Assembly: GCA_025617745.1 (NCBI GenBank)
Contig: CM046871.1
Coordinates: 28,846,433-28,910,432 of the forward strand
Source: Heliocidaris erythrogramma
Lineage: Eukaryota; Echinodermata; Echinoidea; Camarodonta; Echinometridae
Direction of reading: 5' to 3'
Length of the DNA stretch: 64,000 bases
Below the pieces are notes generated by a model that saw only the letters and a program-made list of their open reading frames with translations, made no database searches and was not told the DNA's origin. Shown one piece after another: positions 36,085 to 46,080 of the stretch (position 1 is the stretch's first letter; every line of letters begins with the position of its first letter). A program made the position numbers and the translations under genes.

Positions 36085-37779
36085 CACTGTTGGTCATAAT
36101 GGTAGCATAATTCGTTTTTTCATGGTCATCCGTTGATTTAATCATATTTAAAAGCCTAAATAGATAATATTGACCAGGTTCATTGATTACATAATGATTT
36201 TGTATTGTCGAGGTAAAATTCGCTCAAGTGAAACATTCCATCACGTGGCCTATCTTATTGTTTGGTGCTATGAAAGGCAGAGTCTCCTTTCTGCTGTTGT
36301 TTTGCTGTCCATTTCGTGCAGAAAGCCTACGTGTGTTAACAGCCCGTTTTCAGAGTTAGCTTGATCAATTCCTACCACATTTGGTACACTGATTCCTTAC
36401 ACTATGCCTCGCCCAACGGCACTTCCAATTCGCCAGAGGGTCCTTGCGCTGCGACGGACTGGACGGACACAGGCCCAGATTGCAAATATTCTTGGACTAT
36501 AGCAGAGTTGTGTGTGCCGCATCCTCAGAAGACATCGAGAGGCGGATACTTTGAGTCCAGAGAGATCTATAGGTCGACCACGAAGAACATCCGCACGGGA
36601 TGACCGTCAACTGCTGAACATGTGCCGTAGGAACCGGAGAATGCCAGCGAGTCGTCTTTGCCACTTGTGGAGGAGGCACTTCGGAGTGAACGTTTCACGG
36701 GAAACTGTAAACAGGAGACTTGTCCAACATGGCTACAGAGCTCGGCGAATGACCAAGGTTCCATGTCTCACTGTTCGCCACCGGGTTGCTCGACTCCAGT
36801 GGGCTAGTAGGCACAGGAGATGGCAGCTTGGTCACTGGCGCCATGTAATCTTCACTGATGAAAGCCGGTACATCCTTGACCGCACCGATGGGAGGCAGAG
36901 GGTTCGACGATTGCGGGGCGAGAACCTCCGTAATGACTGTGTCCAGGAAACCAATCAAGTAGGTGGAGGCTCAGTGATGGTATGGGCCGGAATACATTAT
37001 GGCGGAAAACGCCATTGGCTGCACCTGAAGGAGACATCAACGCCGTCGTGTACCGCGATATCCTGGAACGCCATTGTCTTCCATACGCGAGAAGAGTATA
37101 TGGCAATAACTTTCAGCTCCAAGACGACAGCGCTCGACCACATAGGGCACGTCTGGTGAGGGAATTCCTTGAGGCAGAGGACGTGCAGCAGATGCCTTGG
37201 CCTGCCTGTTCCCCCGACATGAACCCCATTGAGCACGCCTGGGATGCATTGGGCCGTGCCATCAATGAGAAAAACAATCATCCTCAAAATGTGCAGGAGT
37301 TAGCCCAGGCACTGACCGAAGAGTGGGATGCACTGCCCTTGAACACCATCAACAACCTTGTGGACAGTATGCCACGGCGTGTGGAGGCACTGGTGCGTGC
37401 CAGAGGTGGCCATACCCGGTACTAAGTGACCCAACAAGATTAAAAAGAGGAACACTTCACTTCAATAATCAAAAGATCCCAAGATTTTATTTTTCACGAT
37501 AAACTTATCATGGTTAAACATTTACCAAAAACGATACATTGTTTCAAGGAATTCAAGGTCTTGCATGATTGTGTTTGTCAAAAGTGGTTTAAGCCAGTGT
37601 AAACCAGTTTGTATGAATTAATTTTTGTCTTATATTTTTTATTTCATATGTTGAGAACAGATTTATCGATACAATCGGTGAAGATATATGCTTTATTTTG
37701 CAAAGAAATGACTCGTATTGTTGCCAATAGTGTACGAAAGGTAGGAAAAAAAATTATGCTACCATTATGACCAACAGTG
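36085..37779 (+). mobile_element. Tc1/mariner transposon, 1695 bp
   Basis: Perfect 28-bp terminal inverted repeats (CACTGTTGGTCATAATGGTA at the start; mirror ends at 37779) lie between TA duplications at 36083-36084 and 37780-37781. Removing the element and one TA joins the two halves of the CR1 RT in frame at its conserved LYIND motif, which independently proves the boundaries. It encodes the damaged transposase at 36404-37425. Confidence 0.93.
36404..37425 (+). pseudogene. Tc1-like DD34E transposase, one stop and one frameshift
   Basis: ATG 36404 opens MPRPTALPIRQRVLALRRTG, a helix-turn-helix DNA-binding start, but TAG at 36500-36502 interrupts IANILGL/QSCVCRIL. The frame continues with the GRPRRT hinge, HVIFTDESRY (first catalytic Asp) and GGGSVMVWAGIHYGG. 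A one-base loss in an A run near 37010 shifts the frame; then FQLQDDSARPHRAR (second Asp) and SPDMNPIEHAWDALG (Glu) follow, ending in GGHTRY at 37425. Counting from the Asp aligned with the family's QDNARPH motif gives 34 residues before the Glu, so DD34E. All catalytic residues survive but the protein cannot be made intact. Confidence 0.9.
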
Positions 37780-38229
37780 TATATACAACACAAACAACAA
37801 GGGCCCAAGAACACTACCTTGTGGAATTCCACTTGCAACAAGACCCCAACTGGAATATTCTCCATTCACACATACACGCTGTCTTCTCCCAACTAGAAAT
37901 GCTTCAATCCAATTAACCACCAACTCACTTATTCCATAGGTTCTAATCTTGGCAAGCAGCCGACGGTGGGGCACCTTATCGAAGGCCTTCATGAAATGTA
38001 AATAAATCACATCAATTGAACCATTTTCCTCCAGAGTGTTAGACCATTCATCAACTACGTTTATCAGCTGGAGCATTGTTGAACGACTAGGCAAGAAACC
38101 ATACTGCTTGACACTAAACAATTTGTTTATAGTCATATGATCCAGAATCTCATCACGAATTATTGATCTAGATCTAACTGTTAGTTTTTTTTCTTTGTCA
38201 TTGTTGAGTGACAGAATGATGGGGGTCCG

Positions 38230-38880
38230 CTCGATAGTCATAAGGACCGCTAATCGCTATTCATAAAAAATATAAGGACCACTATTCATGATAATACATA
38301 AGGTCGCTATTCACAATACGGAAAGAGGGTCGCTAGTCATAATACCAAATCAGGGTCGTTTATCATAAGGGTCGCTATTCATAATCGAAGAAGAGGGTCA
38401 CAATCCATGAAGAAGAGGGTCGCTGATCATAATCAGAGAAAAAGGTCGCTATTCATAATTGAGGAAGAGGGTCACTATTCATAATCAAAGAAGAGGGTCG
38501 CCATTCACAATCTAAGAAGAGTGTCGCTATTCATAATCGAAGAAAAGGGTCGCTATTCATAATCAAAGAAGAGGGTCGCTATTCATAATCGAAGAAGAGG
38601 GACGCTATTCAAAATCAGAGAAAAGGGTCGCTATTCATAATCGAAGAAGAAGGTCGCAATTCATAATCGAAAAAGAGGGTCGCTATTCATAATCGAAGAA
38701 GTGGGTTGCTATTCATAATTGAAGAAAAGAGTTGCTATTCATAATCGAAGCAGGTCGCTATTCGTAATCGAAGAAGAGGGTCGCTATTCATAATCGGAGA
38801 AGAGGGTAACTATTCATAATCGAAGAAGAGGGTCGCTATTCATAATCGAAGAGGGTCACTATTCAGATTTGAAAAAGGAA
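38230..38880. repeat. 26-bp minisatellite
   Basis: About 24 copies of GGGTCGCTATTCATAATCGA plus AGAAGA, with occasional shortened units. There are no unique spacers, so it is not a CRISPR array. Confidence 0.9.
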
Positions 38881-40285
38881 GAATTGTCAATAGGGGAAAA
38901 GGGCAAGGGGGAGACATTTGTCAGAAGTAAAAAACAAAAACAAAAGGGCATCCATAAGGTTTTAAAAAGGGCACTTGTCAAAATGGGAAATGGGCATTTC
39001 TAAGAAAGGGAAATTGTCACTTATTCAGAAGGAAAGAAGGGGCGCTCATCAGATTTGAAAAAGGGCACTTAAAAAGTGGCAAAAGGGGGACTTAATTGAA
39101 AGGAAAAGGGGAAATTACCAGAAGTAAATATAAGCACTCATCAGATTTGAACAGGAGAACTTGATAGGATGGGGAAAGGGTGTTCTTATGGAAAGAAAAA
39201 AAATACACATATCAGAGGGGGAAAAGAGCACTTTATGGGTCCTTGGAAATTGGGTGGAGGTGCTGTGCCCCCGCCCCCCCCCCCCCCCTCCCCTCCAGGG
39301 TCGCCTCTGGGGAAAAGGGGCATGTTTGTATCAGTACATATTGTTAGGCTGTCCTGTGTTTCATCATTTCCTCCCCGTGGGTCGTCGGTCTCATAAGATT
39401 ATCCCAGCATATTTTTCTATAATAGGTACGAAGCTATATTTGAGAAGTCGCAATGGTTTTGGGGTACAATTCAGTTATAGACGGGAACTTCTCCAAACTT
39501 AGTGACTTTTTAAATTTATTAGGATATGTATCATATGTGTATTGTTTTATGCCATTTATGACCATACATTTCTGTGTTGATACATTTATGGCAACTGCCG
39601 TTTTTTAACAAGGAACAATGTCGATTAAAAAGTACAGTGAACTCATGCCTGCGTGGAAGAGGGATTTCGAAAAAACATATTGCAGTTCCTGGTTCTCTTG
39701 TTTTTTCAACATTGAAATGTTGGATTTTACATTGTTGATGTGTGACCTCCAGATTCACAATATAGTACAGGTATAAATCAATAGATGATTCTATAAAGAG
39801 AATGTATTTTCACTAATAATCATGGTATTTGAAGAACTGTTGTTTGAAGTAACAAAGAAATACGATGTTTAAAAAGTACACGCAAAATATGGGAGGTACT
39901 TGCTTCGCTTGCTGGATCGCTTGCTTTCAACATTGAAATGTTGAATAGAATAGAACAATGTTTTTTTTTATTTCTAATATTAAAAAAAAAAAGAATACAA
40001 TGAAGCCATATCTGTGTGGGAGGGGGAATTCCAAAAAAAAATGTTTCTGGTTCTTTTTTTAACAACATTATTGTTGGATTTTGCATTGTTGCAAAATTCA
40101 CGGTATGTCAGGTATAATCAAAGGATGTTTTTAAAAAGGCAGTGTATCTTGACTCATGATCAAGATGGTCCTGGTATTGAATATATTGTTCTGATAATGA
40201 GTGGATTTAATGAAACATGCAGTCTAGACATATTCAATCCAGGCGTCCATTGACAATGAACATGATCTTTCTGAATTGTTCGTGT
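38881..40285. other. Degenerate repeats and intergenic sequence
   Basis: 38880-39200 holds irregular units around GGGCACTCATCAGATTTGAA. A C run lies at 39276-39289. From about 39540 a pair of diverged copies shares 'GTACA(G/A)TGAA.TCATG', 'TTCGAAAAAACAT' and 'TTGGATTTTACATTGTTG' (39590-39760 and 39960-40130). No gene. Confidence 0.5.
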
Positions 40286-40506
40286 CAGTGGCGGATCCAG
40301 GGGGGGGGCACGGAAGTCCCCCCCCCCCCCCCTTTGGAAGAAAAGTATGCATTTTGACCATAAAGGACCGCCCCCATCCCCCACCCCACCCCCGCTGAGC
40401 GACTTTTCGAGAAGCTGGCCAAAAAAATACGGGTCTACCTTTTCCAAAAGTTGACAAACCTGCATTAGTATGCCCCTCTCATACTAAATGCTTGATCCGC
40501 CCCTGG
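40286..40506 (+). repeat. 'GTGGCGGATCC' poly-C element with both ends
   Basis: It starts CAGTGGCGGATCCAGG plus a G run and ends CTTGATCCGCCCCTG, i.e. short inverted ends. GTTCGT flanks on both sides suggest a ~6-bp target duplication. Internal order is as in the other copies: AAGAAAAGTATGCATTTTGA, C run, GCTGAGCGACTTTTCGAGAA, TACGGGTCTACC. The inverted ends favour a MITE-like rather than SINE-like identity. Confidence 0.65.
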
Positions 40507-40990
40507 TTCGTATGATTTTTGTTGTAAAATGATACCAGAGACGTACTCAGCATAACCCTGACAGACCCCAACTGATTTCCACAACAGCCCTGTCAGCATT
40601 TATTATGCACATTAATCTATTTTTAAAGATTGACATGCAGATAAAAGAATACAATCCTTTGTAGAAAATACTACCAAAGAATTAAATTATATTACCTATA
40701 CACAAAATCCAGATTTGAATACAACTAAGAATTAGATTGAAGAAAAGTGTGTTTTCCAAACTGTAATTTAAAGTCTTTAAATCAACTATTAATTAGGGTT
40801 ATTCAGTGACAACTTAAAAGCATTCAACGACCGACTATTTCTTTGATTCACACTAAGGCTGTTCCATCGTGTACATCCCATGTATTCAAAAGTAAGGGGG
40901 AGAACAAGATAAAATCATACAGAAAGTAGGACTCGCTAAAGAGAGAGAAGAAAGCTTGAGAGTGAAGGGAATTACTTTGTAAAAGTGCCT

Positions 40991-41212
40991 CTTCCCCTTT
41001 TGATCTCTGATAAGCGCCCTGTTCATTTTGTGACGTGCCCATTTTCAGTCGACAGTTTCCCAACTTCCTTTGAATTAAGTGTCCATTTCTCTTATAAAGT
41101 TCTTCCCCTTTTGATCTCTGATAAGCGCCCTGTTCATTTTGTGACGTGCCCATTTTCAGTCGACAGTTTCCCAACTTCCTTTGAATTAAGTGTCCATTTC
41201 TCTTATAAAGTG
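40991..41212 (+). repeat. Exact 111-bp tandem duplication
   Basis: CTTCCCCTTTTGATCTCTGA through TCTCTTATAAAGT occurs twice head to tail with no differences that I can see. Confidence 0.9.
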
Positions 41213-41920
41213 CCCTGTTTTCTTGGCGCCCCTCCTCCACTTTGGAAGTCACTCAGTCGCCCCTGAAGACAAGACTAGACTACAAGCAAACCACCTCGGC
41301 CCCCAGAAAAGATGATAATATAAATGTCTGACATGTTAATGTCAGAGTCGTCACTCAATATTAGTAGGCCAGGGAAGGGAAGTGTCAATTCATATGTATA
41401 ATGCTGTATTTTTCTTCTCTAATATGTATATTGTTTCATAACAATTCACGTCAGGCTTGCCCCTCGTTTGTTTCGTTCCCTTCATTGTATTTTTTTAAAA
41501 ATTGGTTCAGCTAAAGTCGGCCAAGTCTACTTTATTATTTATCATTCGTGCGTGAACCTACATATCCCGCATCCAAAAGTAAAAACACAAATTTCTCACG
41601 GAATTAGTGTCACTTTTAGTTTATTGCATTATAGGCCTTATCACACACCCCCCCCCCCCCCCCTATATCCATCACCACCACCACCACCTGAACCTCCAAC
41701 AAAAAAAGAGTAATTGTTTGGTTCACGGGGACCGGGGGCTGCAGACCCCACAATTTCGCCCAACAACCTCCCCCCCCCCCCCCCCCCCCCCCCCCCCGCC
41801 CTAGTAAAAAAAATATGTATATAATTGTTAGTTGCTCATTTCACAGGCTTGCAAAACCATAAATTTACAATTAGAAAGAAAGGAGAAAATTGGAGGGTAT
41901 TCGGTTGTGATTGACATATT
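41213..41920. other. Intergenic, poly-C rich, no gene seen
   Basis: C runs at 41648-41663 and 41770-41797 surround a CAC-repeat tract. No supported ORF. Confidence 0.5.
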
Positions 41921-42724
41921 CCCTGATAGCAGAAAGTGTTAAAAAATGACGTGATATTTACGTCGTGGTTTTCGTCTTTTTTACGTCCTGTAATTACGTC
42001 AATAAGACGACAACTTGCACCAACGCAAGACGTCAAGAGGACGTCTTATTTTGACGTCATCTCTACGTCTTGTACACTGTAAAAACTAAAGTGCTACTTT
42101 TAGGGGCATGTATAGTGACTGCACCTGAAATGCTGTTTATAGCACGTGTAGTGTGCTAATTTACCAGCAAAAAACAAAATGTGACCGTGGCGAGCCTCGA
42201 ACCAGGTTCCGCTGATTGAGAGGCACTGACGTTACCGATGGACTAACTAATGCTTCTTGCATTCCAGTTTTGTCATGGAAGTCAAGTAGACAACATGAAC
42301 TATGTGGTGTCGTAAATTCACTATGTAACAATATGATCTGCTCTAAATCGTACAATGTGAGTTAGTCTAGCGGTAATGCCAGCAATTCTCGATCAGTGGA
42401 CCCTGGTTCGAAGCTCGCCCAAATCATTTTTTTTAATGAATGTTTAGCAGTTTAAGGAGCCGGTCCAGCTCCCGTGAAAGTGCTGAAATAGCACGCTGTG
42501 TGCATTCAATAGCACTTTGAGTGCAGTCCCTATGCATGCCCTCAAAAAGTGCTATATACAGCACTTCAGTTTTTACAGTGTACATATGACGTCAAAATAA
42601 GACGTCCTCTTGGCGTCTTGCGTTGGTACAAGTTGTCGTCTTATTGACGTAATTACAGGACGTAAAAAAGACGAAAACCACGACGTAAATATCACGTAAT
42701 TTTTACCACTTTCTGCTATCAGGG
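41921..42724. mobile_element. Intact inverted-repeat element with divergent tRNA-like modules (copy 2)
   Basis: Outer arms of about 150 bp start CCCTGATAGCAGAAAGTG and end with the mirror. They share GTCGTCTTATTGACGTAATT-type sequence rich in ACGTC. Inside lie GTACACTGTAAAAACT (left) and its mirror (right), then a tRNA-like block on each side of the centre pointing outward. The right block has A box TAGTCTAGCGG (42363-42373), B box GGTTCGAAGC (42405-42414) and a T8 run (42427-42434). The left block (minus strand, about 42265-42180) has B box GGTTCGAGGC and T runs. No protein is encoded. Confidence 0.78.
42363..42434 (+). promoter_or_regulatory. tRNA-like Pol III promoter and terminator
   Basis: TAGTCTAGCGG fits the A-box consensus TRGYNNARNNG at every position. 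GGTTCGAAGC fits the B box (GWTCRANNC). Box spacing is about 42 nt, and a T8 terminator-like run follows. The cloverleaf does not close well (no matching acceptor stem seen), so it is called tRNA-derived and not a tRNA gene. Confidence 0.6.
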
Positions 42725-43162
42725 TTATTGCAGGTATATTGGTATTGAAGTAAGTATACTTGATAGATTGTGAAGTATAAGACCAGTTAGAAGGAGAGGG
42801 TGCGTGAGGGGTCCTATCATTTCACAACTTTCCCCTTGGCCATTTATTTCAACCCCCTCCCCCCCCCCCCCCCCCTTCAGTGGCTGCACCAAATCGTAGA
42901 GAGAATAATATTTTTTTTTATAGGTTTCGGAAAATGTGCATATAATGTCACAGAGGTCAGATTTAATGCCAGGGAGACCATCATCGGTTGTGTTGTGTCA
43001 TGGACAATCAGTGGCGTAGCCAGGATTTTTCAGTTGGGGGGGGGGGGCAGACGCGTAAACAGGATTTAATTTAAGGGCGGTTTTATTGGGTGGTGTAGGG
43101 GGATTTCTTCCCGCCCAAAGCTCTGACGTTTTATAGCAAATTTTTGAGAAAGATAACGGCTT

Positions 43163-43283
43163 CCCTGATAGCAGAAAGTGGTAAAAATTACGTGATATTT
43201 ACGTCGTGGTTTTCGTCTTTTTTACGTCCTGTAATTACGTCAATAAGACGACAACTTGCACCAACGTAAGACGTCAAGAGGAC
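43163..43283 (+). repeat. Solo left arm of the CCCTGATAGCAG element
   Basis: CCCTGATAGCAGAAAGTGGT through ACGTCAAGAGGAC matches the outer left arm of copies 1 and 2, then switches to unrelated sequence. It lies just inside the right end of the 10.4-kb element. Confidence 0.7.
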
Positions 43284-43900
43284 ATGAACAATTTAACAAC
43301 TTTTAGAAAATCCAAATCAAGAATAAATGATTTCAAAATTTAAAAATATAAACTTCCGTCTCATCTTTGTAATTATTTTGATGACTGCAATGATGAATTT
43401 CAAATAAATTCTATCACGACATTCTCATCATCAAAGACGACATCACCCTCTCTCCAGCACGACTTTTTAGCGAATGTCGTGTGCGGTGTGCACTGATTTT
43501 TTGCCGTTTGTCGTGTAGCCTGTCGTGTTGTCGTGTCGTGTGTCGTGTGTCGTGTTCGGTGTGAATCCGCCTTTAGTCTAGCGGTAATGCCAGCAATTCT
43601 CGATCAGCGGACCCTGGTTCGAAGCTCGCCCAAATCATTTTTTTATGAATGTTTAGCAGTTTAAGGAGCCGGTCCAGCTCCCGTGAAAGTGCTGAAATAG
43701 CACGCTGTGTGCATTCAATAGCACTCTGAGTGCAGTCCCTATGCATGCCCTCAAAAAGTGCTATATACAGCACTTCAGTTTTTACAGTGTACATATGACG
43801 TCAAAATAAGACGTCTTGCGTTGGTGCAAGTTGTCGTCTTATTGACGTAATTACAGGACGTAAAAAAGACGAAAATTTTTAACACTTTCTGCTATCAGGG

Positions 43901-45299
43901 GAGCGTTTTTATGCCACTTTGGGTTTTTTCACATGTAGGCCTATATATCAGACGGCCCCTAAAAGTTGTGACATATTTTTCCGCATAAGGCCCATGGACC
44001 AAATTTTGTCAGAAGGAAGAGTTTTTAGTGTACATTACACAAATATAAAAACTGAAGAGAAAAAATTCCATCGGGAAGGGGGTGTAATACGCCCCTGAAA
44101 ATAACCCACCAAAGTGCCCCTAAACCAAGCTTTGCTACCCAAAATGCTCTGGATATAGAGAAAAACATTTTTGACCTTACAACCTTAATAACTCCTAAGT
44201 GTCTCATTCAATTCATGTCAAATTTACATTGTACACTTAACTTTGCATAAGTCTAATCTGTTGGGACCACCCAAAATAGTTCGACTTATGTAAACTTCGA
44301 CTTAGGAAAATGTAAATAACATAATTATATTTTGCATAGTAAAAAAATTGGTTTGACTGAGGGAAAGTTCGACTTATGCGACTTTGAGTTATTCAAGGTT
44401 AACTGTACAATTTTTAGTGTATATTGTAGCTTTGATGGGGTCCAATTTTGTGTCAAATGATCATTTCAATAATAAGTAATTCAACTGTGAAAATTGTATT
44501 GCTTTTTCAAAGTAGTCACATGATATTATGTAAACACACCGATTGTCCATCTGCACCTGTTTTACAATACATGTCGGAGGAGCTTGCTAAGTATCTCGGC
44601 TATGTGGCTGCCTTGCTGAAATATACTACTCCTGCATGTGTTAATTGCACAAATACCTTGCAAGCTAGCGGCCGGCGGCCATCTTGGACCCCATTTTGAA
44701 AATAACCACTTTCCGGATCGGAGGTCCGATTTTATAAGATGTTTAGGATGATATTCCTGATGTCAAATACTACCAAAAATATTGAAAGACCTATTGGTGC
44801 AATTTGGGGAGGGGGCTGGGGTACTTTTCCCCCACAAGTTTACCCGCCTGTTGGGGAAGTTCAATGAAGGAGTTATCACAGATGTGATAACTCCTTGGTT
44901 CAATTAGCGAAGGGAAATTACAGTACGGGGACAGAGCAAAGGTAGAAAGCGTTTCAAATGAACGGTAATACTGTAAATTACATTGGCGTCTAAATGATAC
45001 ATAAACACAGCAGTGATGTATAATATACTTCCATATGGAACTAAAAGTAATGAGAGAGCACATACATAACTTCTCATATCAAATCTTAGCCTTCTTTTTA
45101 CTGCTTTAGTGCTCATAAGGTGCTTTAAATATGGTTTATCTTATGCTAGATGTAGAGTGTTTTGGCCGAAAGAAAATCCTTTTTTGTATGACTGAATACA
45201 AAAAATAAGGTAAAAAACTGATACTCCATTGCTTGTTAATATGCAACAGAATGACTATTTATTGAGTTTATCCCCTAGTCCGACAACAATGGACATATT
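43901..45299. other. Intergenic, no gene seen
   Basis: It contains repeated TTCGACTTATG motifs (44270-44390) that look like a decayed MITE and a perfect small hairpin AAGGAGTTATCACA / mirror at 44867-44896. An 83-codon ORF at 44448 has no recognisable features. Confidence 0.5.
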
Positions 45300-45603
45300 T
45301 TCGTTTTATTCCTGATAGTTTAATGCGGATGAATGATATACTACCAGGGAAGAGAAGCAATTTAGCTCTAGGATTAAAAATATCTTCCTGACCGGAACGA
45401 TTTCCAAAGGTTCATGTACAACTCCATATCATCAAGAAAATGGCATCCCCCATGTAAAGTGTTAGCAGATGATACTGTGTGCTAGAATGTCTTGATTTAA
45501 ACCATTTTCTTATATTTTATTTCTAAAGTGATACAGGCCAATGATTACGAATATATTACACATTTGAACATAAGTACATTTATATTCTGGCGTTAATTCT
45601 CTT
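45300..45603 (-). mobile_element. Partial inverse copy of TTAA element B
   Basis: Read on the minus strand from 45603 it follows the element B arm: AATTAACG, ATTGGCCTGTATCAC, TATCATCTGCTAACAC, ACATGGGGGATGCCATTTTC, then GGTCAGGAAGATATTTTTAA. TTAA is at 45604-45607. The far end is not defined. Confidence 0.6.
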
Positions 45604-45607
45604 TTAA

Positions 45608-46080
45608 GACCAGGGTGATGTGGGATACTGGTAAATCATCTTGCTGCAGAGTACTGAATTACGTGGAGTTTATTTAACTGGGAATCTGACATATCATCAT
45701 ACAGCAAACTATTAGTCTAAATGACGTGTCACAAGAAACACTGCTGTTTACTCAATCTACACATCACAAACAGACAATTTCTACGCCTCAGTAAAAACTC
45801 CGTTATAGCAGAGACTTATAGTCGAGTAAAAGAAGCATCTAGCAATATAATCAAAGTTTCAAACATAACCATAAGCGCAGAAAATGCATGCACTGTGTTC
45901 GGATATATAAGAACGTTTAATAATGTCCCTACGTTGTTCGTTAAAGATAAAGTTAAGTTCTGGTCACGCAAATATTTGTTGAAAGAAACATTCTCAAAAC
46001 AATTGGGAAAGGTGAATCATCAAGTCTATACATAAGAAATGGTGTATACTGTGAGGTTTAGGAATCATCGAAATGATGAA
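45608..46080. other. Intergenic with one unexplained 104-codon ORF
   Basis: The ORF 45721-46035 (plus) is not low-complexity but shows no domain, signal peptide or splice context that I recognise. It may be chance. Confidence 0.3.

Larger units (their letters stand above)
35140..38175 (-). pseudogene. CR1-type LINE RT, 5'-truncated, frameshifted, Tc1-interrupted
   Basis: Minus strand from about 38175: IIRDEILDHMTINKLFS, QYGFLPSRSTMLQL, FMKAFDKVPHRRLLAKI, GIPQGSVLGPLLFVLYI; then the Tc1 element (36085-37779); then NDLPDTISESSVYLFADDTK (FADD at 36029-36040). After DCIALQ the frame shifts and WSDKWLLRFNPKKC follows. SERDLGVVIDDKLNF and NKANRLMNLIRRTF are typical CR1 tail motifs, and the 3' part (WNNLSNDTITAPSVHSFE) ends near 35140. 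The endonuclease region is missing. A 100-bp internal duplication with a poly-C block also disrupts it (35542-35822). Confidence 0.85.
33144..43572. mobile_element. 10.4-kb PIF/Harbinger-like element
   Basis: The left end AGGCGGATTCACACCGAACA is mirrored at the right end (TGTTCGGTGTGAATCCGCCT), with further CACGACA repeats inside both ends. TTA at 33141-33143 and 43573-43575 flanks it. The intact relative at 42335-42370 reads straight through with a single TTA, confirming the boundaries. TTA/TAA duplications are characteristic of PIF/Harbinger. I see no Harbinger transposase; the interior is filled with a CR1 LINE, a Tc1 element, minisatellites and a copy of the host element. Confidence 0.65.
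30432..43900. mobile_element. Split 'CCCTGATAGCAG' inverted-repeat element (copy 1)
   Basis: Comparison with the intact copy at 41921-42724 shows three surviving pieces in order: 30432-30831, about 33104-33143 and 43573-43900. Outer ends are CCCTGATAGCAGAAAGTG and its mirror CACTTTCTGCTATCAGGG. The two gaps are insertions (30832-33103 and 33144-43572). Each half carries a tRNA-like block, the left on minus (30690-30770, B box decayed to GGTTCGGGGC) and the right on plus (43574-43640, B box GGTTCGAAGC intact). Confidence 0.75.

Noticed and set aside
36982-37425. Separate 147-codon gene
   Set aside because: It is the C-terminal half of the Tc1 transposase after a one-base frameshift.
38230-38880. 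Possible CRISPR array
   Set aside because: Repeats are contiguous with no unique spacers and the DNA is animal; it is a 26-bp minisatellite.
42363-42434. Functional tRNA gene
   Set aside because: Pol III boxes fit but the cloverleaf is not convincing and the same block is repeated within mobile elements.
45721-46035. 104-codon plus-strand ORF
   Set aside because: Composition is reasonable but there is no domain, homology that I recognise, promoter or splice context; kept only as a note in the intergenic entry.
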